Source: Lachnospiraceae bacterium (GTDB lineage: Bacteria; Bacillota; Clostridia; Lachnospirales; Lachnospiraceae). From it: a stretch of DNA of 64,000 nucleotides. The notes under the pieces were generated by a model. That model ran no database searches and had not been told where the DNA came from. It saw only the letters and a list, made by a program, of their open reading frames with translations. The stretch's first letter is position 1; the number at the start of each line of letters is the position of its first letter. Below, piece after piece: positions 50,318-57,918 of the stretch. The DNA is taken from the NCBI GenBank assembly GCA_017542245.1, contig JAFXXN010000107.1:62001-126000 (forward strand). The letters run 5' to 3'. The position numbers and the translations under genes were made by a program.

Positions 50318-52444
50318 TTATTTTATCTCTTCTGTTCTGTATATGAACTTAACCTGTCCAGCCATTCCGTCAGCTATACCTGAATAGTTGTTATATTCTT
50401 TTGCCAGGCCGCCCAGTGCCTCCATTCTCGAAACAAACCCTTCAAGGTCTCCTTCAATCGCTTCTACAAGTTTCTTAATAGCTTTCTCATTAAACTCCTT
50501 TATTCCGTCACTAAGCTGTACAGAACCGTCATGAAGCTGAGTTATTCCGTCTTTCAGTGCAGGCATATTATCTTTTAAAAGATTGATTCCGTCGTTAAGA
50601 GCACCTGAACCGTTATATATCTGTTCTGTTCCTGCTTTAAGATCCTCAGTACCTTTCTTCAACTCGTCCGAACCTGTTTTCAGTGATCCTAAGCCATCTT
50701 TCAGAGTCGCAGAACCTGTCTTAAGTTCAGAAGCTCCGTTCTTTATTCCGTCTACACCGGATTTAAGTTCTGTAGTTCCGTTCTTTAGTGACTCCGATCC
50801 GGCCTTTATCGTAGCAACACCTTCTGCAGACTTTGCAACACCCGCAGTATATGCACCAAGTCCCTGATAGAAAGTATTATAACCGTCAAGGGACGCTTTT
50901 AATTCTGCAGCAGCCTTTGCTTTAGCTGCATAAACTGCACTTGTGGCAGGATCTGCTTTTTTATATCCCTCAGCTGCCTGGTTAAGTTTAAGAATAACAC
51001 CATCGAGTACCTGTGAATAGTTATCTACTGTTAATGCTGGTATTTCAGCGCCTGCTTCCTTAAGCTGGTTAGAAGCGGTTCCAAGCATTGCATTAAATAC
51101 ATCAAGGGCTCCCTTCATCAGATTATCATTATTACCTGCAAGTGTATCAAGACCGGTTTTAAGCTGTCCGATTCCTGCATCGAGTAATCCTGCTCCGCTT
51201 TCCAACTGTTCTGTTCCGGTCTTCAGCTGTCCTGCTCCGGCCTCTAACTGACCAAGTCCGTCATAAAGCTGTCCTGCTCCGGCCTCAAGTTTTCCGGCTC
51301 CGTCACTTAATTGTTCAGCACCGCTCTTGAGCTTGCCAACTCCGTCATCAGCAGCTTTTATACCATTTTTAAGATCAAGCGACCCATTTGCAAGTTTTAC
51401 TATGCCGTCTTCAAGGTCACCTGATTTTGCAAGCAGTTCTGCAAGACCTTCACTCAATGCTCCCGATCCGTCTGTAAGCTGTTTCATTGCGTCGGTTAAC
51501 TGTCCCATAGACTCACTCACATTGTCTAATGAAGATATATCCAGACTGCTTATCTTTTCGAATATCTCATCAGTTGCGGCCGTTACAGTCATTCCAAGAC
51601 TAAAATCTTTAACATCCGCCTCTATCTCAATACTTTCCGGAATCGTGAACTTTTCCCTGTCAATTTTCAAACTGTCCTGTAATCCCGGAAATGCTATTCC
51701 GACTACCACAGTTCTGGAACCGTCATTAAGCAGCCTTGCATTAGAAGCTTTAATCTCACTGAATCTGTCATCGTCAAGGATAACTCCTGATATTACGGCA
51801 AAAGGAATCTGCATTTCTTCTTCCTTTCCGTTTATGTTAACTGTTTTTCTTGTTGTATTCTCATACTCAAATCTTATCACGGTATGTCCGGATTTTCCTT
51901 TTATCTCATCAGGAGTCATTTCTTTTCCGTCAAGGAAATATCTTACTCTGACATTTACCGGGAGCTTATCGTCACTTGTTCCCTGATAGCTGATATCTGA
52001 ACCATTTGCTGTCCATGCACAGTTTGTGCCGTTTTGCGAAAAGGTCTCATCACCTTTTACATTTATAATATCTTTAAGTGAACTTACATCATTAATTGTT
52101 GTATCCTTAAGATTATTCTTTATCCAATCACTGACAATAACCTTCTGGATATTCCCATTAGCATCTGAAATGACATATACAGTCTCATCCTTAACCGTTT
52201 TAGAACTGTCCGAATCACTTTCTGATGATAAAAGGCTGTTAATAAGACTGCTCGCATCCTTTCCTATCTGTTCTGTTCCATCAGTAATAGGATCTCCTGT
52301 ATTAACTTCAAGCTCCCCAGTTGTTACGGTAGCAACACCGTTTTCGGTATCTTCAGCCCATACCTCCGAAGCAGTCTTAATGCCGGTGATAATTAGAGCT
52401 GCACTCAAACCCAGAGATATAATCCCCATTGTAATCTTTTTCAT
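50318..52444 (-). CDS. X-heptad-repeat exported partner of MMPL transporter (YhgE/Pip-like)
   Basis: 708 residues with a signal peptide (MGIISLGLSAALIITG). Residues about 310-660 contain many 7-residue repeats of the form (L/I)-x-x-G-x-x-x, for instance LKSGAEQLSDGAGKLEAGAG, typical of YhgE/Pip extracellular domains, forming a long rod. Unlike full YhgE proteins no C-terminal membrane permease domain follows; the protein ends in a short unannotated region. Its start overlaps the MMPL gene's stop by one base (TGATG), so the two are translationally coupled and probably form one envelope complex (inference). Confidence 0.85.
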   Translation of the reverse strand: MKKITMGIISLGLSAALIITGIKTASEVWAEDTENGVATVTTGELEVNTGDPITDGTEQIGKDASSLINSLLSSESDSDSSKTVKDETVYVISDANGNIQKVIVSDWIKNNLKDTTINDVSSLKDIINVKGDETFSQNGTNCAWTANGSDISYQGTSDDKLPVNVRVRYFLDGKEMTPDEIKGKSGHTVIRFEYENTTRKTVNINGKEEEMQIPFAVISGVILDDDRFSEIKASNARLLNDGSRTVVVGIAFPGLQDSLKIDREKFTIPESIEIEADVKDFSLGMTVTAATDEIFEKISSLDISSLDNVSESMGQLTDAMKQLTDGSGALSEGLAELLAKSGDLEDGIVKLANGSLDLKNGIKAADDGVGKLKSGAEQLSDGAGKLEAGAGQLYDGLGQLEAGAGQLKTGTEQLESGAGLLDAGIGQLKTGLDTLAGNNDNLMKGALDVFNAMLGTASNQLKEAGAEIPALTVDNYSQVLDGVILKLNQAAEGYKKADPATSAVYAAKAKAAAELKASLDGYNTFYQGLGAYTAGVAKSAEGVATIKAGSESLKNGTTELKSGVDGIKNGASELKTGSATLKDGLGSLKTGSDELKKGTEDLKAGTEQIYNGSGALNDGINLLKDNMPALKDGITQLHDGSVQLSDGIKEFNEKAIKKLVEAIEGDLEGFVSRMEALGGLAKEYNNYSGIADGMAGQVKFIYRTEEIK

Positions 52445-54540
52445 CAGATATTTACCTCCATATTCTTCTTCGTACTGCAGGATTTCATTCCGGCAGTTGT
52501 TTTTATGATTATTCCGTCAAAAAGCATCAGCATGGCAGGTAATGCCAGCACAACCAATACTACACTGATTACCGCTCCTCTGGCTAAAAGCATGCACATC
52601 GAGCTAATAATATCTATATCCGAATAAACGGCTACACCAAATGTTGCTGAAAACAATCCCATGCCGGATACGATGATCGAAGCAAGAGAAGTAGAAAGTG
52701 CTGTCTTTATTGCTGTTACTTTATCAGCCCCCTCTATCCTCTCCTTCTTATATCTGGTAGTCATGAGTATCGCATAGTCCACAGTTGCTCCCAGCTGGAT
52801 GGTACTGATACAGATTGGAGCTATAAACGGAAGTGACTCACCCATATAATGAGGAATTCCAAGATTAATAAATATTGCTGCCTCTATAACAGTTATAAGT
52901 ATTATCGGAAGTGATATGCTCTTTACTACCAAAGCTATGATAATAAATATGGCTATTATTGATATCATATTAACAACCTTGAAATCCTTATCGGTTGTTT
53001 CAATCATATCCTTCATACAAGGAGCTTCACCTATAAGCATTCCTTCAGGATCATGTTTTTTAAGTATGGCATTTAAACTGTTTATCTGCTCGTTGGCATC
53101 ATCGCTTGCAATCCGGTACTCTGAATTGATAAGCATCAGCTTCCATCTGTCACTGACAAGAATCTTTTTTATTGAAGCAGGAAGGATATCTTCCGGAACT
53201 CCTGCTCCGATAAGTGATTCTAATCCGAGAACCTTTTTTACACCACTTACCTGTTCCATTTCTTTCATCATATTCCTTATATCTTTGGACGGAAGCGAAG
53301 AATCGATCAATATCATATGTGTTGAAGCGACATTAAATTCTTCTTTAAGTTTACTGTTTGCTATCACATAGTCCAAATCCTGGGGCAGCTTATCTCCCAT
53401 ATCATAATAAACTTCATCATTTGTTTTTGAGTATCCTATAAAAGCCGGTACCAATACGATAAAGAATATAATCAGAAAAACAGGGAATTTTTTTACTGTA
53501 AATCCTGAAAAAGCATCCATTTTCGGAAGCAGGGATTTATGCATGCATTTTTGTAAAGGCTTATCCAAAACAAGGATCATAGCAGGAAGTACTGTAACAC
53601 ATCCTATCACACCAAGTACAACACCCTTAGCCATAACAATTCCAATATCTCTTCCCATTGTAAAAGTCATAAAGCAAAGAGCAATGAAACCTGCTATTGT
53701 CGTTATAGAACTGCCTACAACACTTGTCAGGGTATTATGTATTGCTTCTGCCATTGCCTCATGCCGGTCCTCAGTCTTGCTGCACGCTTCATTATAGCTG
53801 TGCCACAGGAATATCGAATAGTCCATTGTAACCGCCAACTGTAAAACCGCTGAAAGTGCTTTAGTTATATATGAAATCTCTCCTAAAAGGAAATTGCTTC
53901 CAAGGTTCAGTACAATCATCATACCGATTGAAACAAGGAAGACTATAGGAATGATCCAATTGTCCAAAAGTATGATCATAGCTATCAAAGCCAATACAAC
54001 AGCTATTGCAACATATATTGGCTCTTCGCGTTCACAAAGATCTTTAAGATCAGTTACCATAGCGGATAACCCCGAAACAAAACATTGCTTACCGGCGATA
54101 GAACGGATTTCTTTTATTGCATCCATTGTAATATCAGCTGATGTGGAACTGTCAAAGAAAACCGCCATCATTGTGGAATTCTCTGTATTAAAAATCTCAT
54201 ATATACTTTTCGGAAGAATTTCAAGCGGAATTGAAAGATCCGCTATCGTATCATACCAGATAACGCTTTCCACATGATCAACCTTTTCTATTTTCTGTTT
54301 TAATACCGCAACATCATGTACCGGCATGTCCTCCAGAATGACAAGTGAAAACGCACCTTTTCCGAAATTCCTCATTAATTCATCCTGACCTTTAATGGTC
54401 TCAAATTCCTTCGGCAGATAATTTAGCATATCATAATTTACCCTGGTATTAATATATCCAAGTACCGAAGGAACCATAAGCGCAAGTGTAAGAACCAGTA
54501 TAACAATCCGGTATCTTACAACAGCCTTTGAAAACCTCAT
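52444..54540 (-). CDS. MMPL/RND-superfamily transporter
   Basis: 698-residue membrane protein with twelve segments in two matching halves, each a TM followed by a large extracytoplasmic loop and five more TMs. MMPL features: MDYSIFLWHSYNEA in the first half and GATVDYAILMTTRYKKER in the second. Likely exports lipid, drug or peptide by the proton gradient. Downstream partner is the heptad-repeat protein; upstream is a TetR regulator, the common regulator-pump arrangement. Substrate unknown. Confidence 0.9.
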   Translation of the reverse strand: MRFSKAVVRYRIVILVLTLALMVPSVLGYINTRVNYDMLNYLPKEFETIKGQDELMRNFGKGAFSLVILEDMPVHDVAVLKQKIEKVDHVESVIWYDTIADLSIPLEILPKSIYEIFNTENSTMMAVFFDSSTSADITMDAIKEIRSIAGKQCFVSGLSAMVTDLKDLCEREEPIYVAIAVVLALIAMIILLDNWIIPIVFLVSIGMMIVLNLGSNFLLGEISYITKALSAVLQLAVTMDYSIFLWHSYNEACSKTEDRHEAMAEAIHNTLTSVVGSSITTIAGFIALCFMTFTMGRDIGIVMAKGVVLGVIGCVTVLPAMILVLDKPLQKCMHKSLLPKMDAFSGFTVKKFPVFLIIFFIVLVPAFIGYSKTNDEVYYDMGDKLPQDLDYVIANSKLKEEFNVASTHMILIDSSLPSKDIRNMMKEMEQVSGVKKVLGLESLIGAGVPEDILPASIKKILVSDRWKLMLINSEYRIASDDANEQINSLNAILKKHDPEGMLIGEAPCMKDMIETTDKDFKVVNMISIIAIFIIIALVVKSISLPIILITVIEAAIFINLGIPHYMGESLPFIAPICISTIQLGATVDYAILMTTRYKKERIEGADKVTAIKTALSTSLASIIVSGMGLFSATFGVAVYSDIDIISSMCMLLARGAVISVVLVVLALPAMLMLFDGIIIKTTAGMKSCSTKKNMEVNI

Positions 54541-54634
54541 GATAAAACCTCCATTTCTTTTAACACTCCTTCATTAGCACTCGTGTCTTTAAACTGCTAA
54601 TACTATAATAACCATTCTTTGTATATACAATAGT

Positions 54635-54672
54635 CAAAAAAAAACACGTGACCAAAATTTAGTCACGCGTTT
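54635..54672 (-). terminator. intrinsic terminator after the TetR gene
   Basis: AACGCGTGAC pairs with GTCACGTGTT on the minus strand, then a run of eight or more T. It separates TetR from the MMPL pair. Confidence 0.88.
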
Positions 54673-54687
54673 ATATCTGTCTATATT

Positions 54688-55233
54688 TTAATTATTTACA
54701 AACTGCCCAAAGAACATTTTGTTTAGTTCGCAAAACCTTTCTATTCCTGCTTCAGTATCTTCCTCCATTCCGTTATTAAGCCAATCAATCGCGAATCCGA
54801 AACACTCACATTTATAAAACTTTAGTACTACCTTTCTGTCAAAACCCTTTAGCATACTCCTGTCAAATATCGGATTCATATACTCATCTATAACATAATC
54901 GCATATCTTCCACAAATGCTGTTCAAAAATATCTCTGTTAATAGAATTATAAATATGTAAAATTGCTTTTCTTTTCATAGATGCAAAAGCAAGAATAGCT
55001 TTAATACAGGTTTCTATAGAGTCTATGGTAGTATATTCTTTCATTATATCGTCTGCTTCTTCCCTGACTATTTCTTCTATCAGTGCCGGAATGTCCTGAT
55101 AGTGATAATAAAAAGAATTACGGTTTATCTTACATTCAGCAACAAGCAGCTTAACTGTTATCTGGCTTAAGGGCATTTTTTCAAGAAGTTTTAAAAACGT
55201 ATTCTTAATTTCCTTTTTTGTAAATTGTGTCAT
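54688..55233 (-). CDS. TetR/AcrR-family transcriptional regulator
   Basis: 181 residues with an N-terminal TetR helix-turn-helix (FLKLLEKMPLSQITVKLLVAECKINRNSFYYHY at about 13-46) and an all-helical ligand domain. It precedes the MMPL-heptad pair and probably represses it; a palindrome TTGTATATACAA lies in the spacer at about 54621-54632. Direct repeats upstream of its own start suggest autoregulation. ATG has AGAGG 6 nt upstream. Ligand unknown. Confidence 0.88.
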   Translation of the reverse strand: MTQFTKKEIKNTFLKLLEKMPLSQITVKLLVAECKINRNSFYYHYQDIPALIEEIVREEADDIMKEYTTIDSIETCIKAILAFASMKRKAILHIYNSINRDIFEQHLWKICDYVIDEYMNPIFDRSMLKGFDRKVVLKFYKCECFGFAIDWLNNGMEEDTEAGIERFCELNKMFFGQFVNN

Positions 55234-55242
55234 TCCATACCT

Positions 55243-55307
55243 CTGTTTTGCAGAATTTTCGATTATCCGGTTTTTCTGTTTTGCAGTTAATCAAAACACC
55301 GATTATC
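55243..55307 (-). promoter_or_regulatory. direct repeats upstream of tetR, candidate operator
   Basis: CTGTTTTGCAG occurs at 55243 and 55276 (plus-strand view), and GATTATC at 55261 and 55301. Each 11-mer is itself a partial palindrome (CTG ... CAG). Operator function is inference. Confidence 0.45.
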
Positions 55308-55371
55308 ATAAAGCATACTGATTGGATAAGTATAACAAAATAACTCAGTTTTGACAACATTTTTTTCAGAG

Positions 55372-55400
55372 TTGCATATAATCATAGAATATGGTAGAAT
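55372..55400 (+). promoter_or_regulatory. sigma-A-like promoter of the Big2/SBP gene
   Basis: TTGCAT, 17 bp, TAGAAT; an upstream TTGACA at 55351 is spaced too widely from the TATAAT at 55377. Confidence 0.6.
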
Positions 55401-55492
55401 TTATGTATCTTTAAATGATAGGTATAGTATCCTGATCAGCTTTTAGGATATCTAAAACCTACCAAAAATATATATTAATAGGAGGGTTCAAA

Positions 55493-57106
55493 ATGTCTGT
55501 AAATGTGGGGAAAGTTATTGTTGCATCAACTGTCGCTGTTACCAGCGCAATCAGTCTTACCGCTCCTGCCGGTATAAATGCGGCAGCAAAAGTAAAACTT
55601 AATAAAACTTCCGTTGAATTAAAAGTCGGCGAAAGCTTTAAGCTCAAACTCAAAGGCGCAAAAGCCGTAAAATTTAAGTCTTCCAACAAAAAAGTTGCAA
55701 AAGTCACAGCCAAGGGTAACATCAAGGCGAAAAAAGCAGGTACAGCTACCATTACCGTAACCGGCGATAACGGAAAGACTTACAAATGTAAAGTAACAGT
55801 TGTTAAAAAGAATCAAGACACCGGCTTAACCGATACCAACATTGATCTCGGCGGAATGGAAATCATTATACGTGACTGGTGGAGCCCCGGAGAAGATATC
55901 GAACCAAGAAACGAATATGAAGCAGCACGCCAGAAGTATCTCGATGACATACAAAAAACATATAATTTTAAAATAAAAGAAGTAGCTATTTCTGACTGGG
56001 GAGCAACACCCATGGATTTCATCGATTATGTAACCAATGGTGGAGATGACCAGAACTATGTATTTGCTCTTCGTCCCGATCCATCTATGGGCAGCGCAGT
56101 ATTATCAGGACTTATGTATGATCTGTCCACACTTGACTGTTTAGATTTCAGTCAAGAGAAATTTAAGCGTAACATGCTCCATGAGCAGTTTACCTTTGGA
56201 AGCAGCATTTATGCTTTCCATGCAGGCTATGCAGAGCCCAGAACAGGAGTTTACTTCAACAAACAGGTTTTAAAGGATGCCGGAATTGATCCTGATGATA
56301 TTTACGACGCTCAGAAAAACGGAACCTGGAATTGGCAAATGTTTGATGAACTAATGTCTAAAGTCCAGAGAGATACTGATGGTGACGGAGTTGATGATGT
56401 ATACGGATTAACACTTAATGAAACCATTATGACTCAAATGGCTATCCTTTCAAATAACGGTTCACTTATTTCAAAAAATAAGAAAGGTAAGTTTGTAAAT
56501 AACCTTGATAGTGCCGAAACTCTTGAAGCACTAGAATGGTGTGCAGATATATTTGCCAAGTATGACGCCCATGATCCTGAAGATGCTACCTGGGACTACT
56601 ATTTTGAAGAATGGAGATCCGGAAAAGTCGGATTCCTGGTTGATCAGGAGTATTTAGCTACACAGGGCAATATGCTGTATAATAGAACCGATTTTGACAT
56701 GGGATTTGTAATGTTCCCCAAAGGACCTAAGGCAGATGATTATGTTTCCCTTTGGGATGACAATATTTATGCAATACCGGCTTGTTATGACGCTGAAAGA
56801 GCATGGAAGATAGCTTTTGCATGGAATAAATATACCGATCCTGTTCCCGGTTACAAAGACTATAACCAGTTTATCGAGACAGCTAAGATTTCAAATTACG
56901 ATAAACGCGCGATCAAAGAAACGCTTCCAATGATGGAAGATCAAAAACTCGGAAAGTATACATTTGATTACTTAATTCCTGAGATAGAAATCGGTCCAGA
57001 TCTCTACTGGATGATCGGTCCTAATGCAGCTATTGATGAAATAGTTGAACCTACTATTATCAAATGGAATGAAGTTCTTGATGAAATAAACTCATATATC
57101 AAGTAA
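55493..57106 (+). CDS. Big2 domain fused to extracellular solute-binding protein
   Basis: 537 residues. Signal peptide (VIVASTVAVTSAISLTAPAG ... AAA), one Big2 domain at about 33-103 (VKFKSSNKKVAKVTAKGNI), then a family-1-type solute-binding fold (about 120-537: PRTGVYFNKQVLKDAGIDP, TWNWQMFDELMSKVQRD, GFVMFPKGPKADDY). A DTDGDGVDDVYG loop near 297-308 looks calcium-binding. There is no lipobox Cys, so it is not a standard ABC lipoprotein, and no permease or ATPase gene is nearby. AGGAGG precedes the ATG. It may present a carbohydrate-binding module on the wall (inference). Confidence 0.87.
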   Translation: MSVNVGKVIVASTVAVTSAISLTAPAGINAAAKVKLNKTSVELKVGESFKLKLKGAKAVKFKSSNKKVAKVTAKGNIKAKKAGTATITVTGDNGKTYKCKVTVVKKNQDTGLTDTNIDLGGMEIIIRDWWSPGEDIEPRNEYEAARQKYLDDIQKTYNFKIKEVAISDWGATPMDFIDYVTNGGDDQNYVFALRPDPSMGSAVLSGLMYDLSTLDCLDFSQEKFKRNMLHEQFTFGSSIYAFHAGYAEPRTGVYFNKQVLKDAGIDPDDIYDAQKNGTWNWQMFDELMSKVQRDTDGDGVDDVYGLTLNETIMTQMAILSNNGSLISKNKKGKFVNNLDSAETLEALEWCADIFAKYDAHDPEDATWDYYFEEWRSGKVGFLVDQEYLATQGNMLYNRTDFDMGFVMFPKGPKADDYVSLWDDNIYAIPACYDAERAWKIAFAWNKYTDPVPGYKDYNQFIETAKISNYDKRAIKETLPMMEDQKLGKYTFDYLIPEIEIGPDLYWMIGPNAAIDEIVEPTIIKWNEVLDEINSYIK

Positions 57107-57130
57107 TAAAACTAACATATGGCTTATATG

Positions 57131-57165
57131 TAAATAACCCTTCTCTGCGAGAAGGGTTATTTTTG
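57131..57165 (+). terminator. intrinsic terminator
   Basis: AAATAACCCTTCTC pairs with GAGAAGGGTTATTT, then TTG and T-rich sequence, 25 bp past the Big2/SBP stop. Confidence 0.9.
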
Positions 57166-57193
57166 ATTTTAGTTTCAACAGTCACTGATCATT

Positions 57194-57703
57194 TCAAGAT
57201 TTCTTCGTTTTTTTAGGTCTGAGAACAAATGCTGCGAGCCCAGCTAACAAACCTAAAATAACAAATATTATGCCAAAAACTTTATATCTTGAATCGGATT
57301 CCGGGTTAATTACAGGTTCCCCATTCACTTTAGCGTAACGCAGAATTTCCGAACCGCCGACCTGAAGCTTATCTGCTCTTTCGTATGGTTCCAATCCCGT
57401 ATATCTATATTCTTTACCATCAACCAAATATCGATATTCGACCTTAATCTCATATTTTATAGAATCTTCTGCAACGCCCTTGGTTCGTAAGACTTCTTCC
57501 TGAGAACGGCTAAGGTTCCTGCTCACTTTATCAGCCGATATTATTTCAGCCTGAACCATTTCGATATCATCCGGGCTTATGTTATTAAATAAAAGACCGT
57601 AGAGGAACAATCCGCAGCCTATAACAAGGAATAATATCATACCTATAATACAAGTCCTAAAAGTCGATGGAAGGTTCTTCCATTTTGTTTTCTTTTTGTT
57701 CAT
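57194..57703 (-). CDS. DUF3592-like membrane protein
   Basis: 169 residues, with a TM near 18-40 and another near 140-160 flanking an extracytoplasmic beta-rich loop (EIKVEYRYLVDGKEYRYTG) as in DUF3592 proteins. ATG 57703 has GGAGG 9 nt upstream; the longer reading frame is created by the palindromic repeat just upstream and is rejected. Function unknown; no operon partner. Confidence 0.72.
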   Translation of the reverse strand: MNKKKTKWKNLPSTFRTCIIGMILFLVIGCGLFLYGLLFNNISPDDIEMVQAEIISADKVSRNLSRSQEEVLRTKGVAEDSIKYEIKVEYRYLVDGKEYRYTGLEPYERADKLQVGGSEILRYAKVNGEPVINPESDSRYKVFGIIFVILGLLAGLAAFVLRPKKTKKS

Positions 57704-57733
57704 TTTCAAGTGCCTCCAGCTTTCATCGTTCTT

Positions 57734-57810
57734 GGTAATGTCACCTCGAAAACGCCTTCTGCGTTTCCTCGGTAACAAAACGATGCTTCGCATCTTCTAT
57801 TTTGTTATAA
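57734..57810 (-). repeat. palindromic intergenic repeat, copy 2 (longest)
   Basis: On the minus strand TATAACAAAATAGAAGAT, then GATGC-GAA-GCATC, TTTTGTTA (pairing with the starting TAACAAAA), and a second hairpin GGAAACGC-AGAAG-GCGTTTTC followed by GAGGTGACATTACC. It precedes the DUF3592-like gene. Confidence 0.75.
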
Positions 57811-57918
57811 TACCATAAATCTTATCCGTTTTCAATTTTTTCTTTCAAATAATAGTGGAAAAGAATCTATATAACGAGTATAATAGACCCAGACAAACCA
57901 AAAAGTGAGGTAGTATCA

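Noticed and set aside
50583-51400. Many short DNA repeats that could suggest a CRISPR-like or satellite array
   Set aside because: They follow a 21-bp coding period and encode the G-containing heptads of the exported protein.
51327-51986. Long open frame on the plus strand inside the heptad-repeat gene
   Set aside because: It is the antisense shadow of repetitive coding; no ribosome-binding site, and the product is low-complexity Ser/Pro/Leu.
55327-55345. TATAACAAAATA as another repeat copy
   Set aside because: Only the first 12 bases match the core, without the GAAGAT or a hairpin; probably chance in an AT-rich promoter region.
57704-57793. N-terminal extension of the DUF3592-like protein (Arg-rich)
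   Set aside because: It is translated from the palindromic repeat; GGAGG places the start at 57703.
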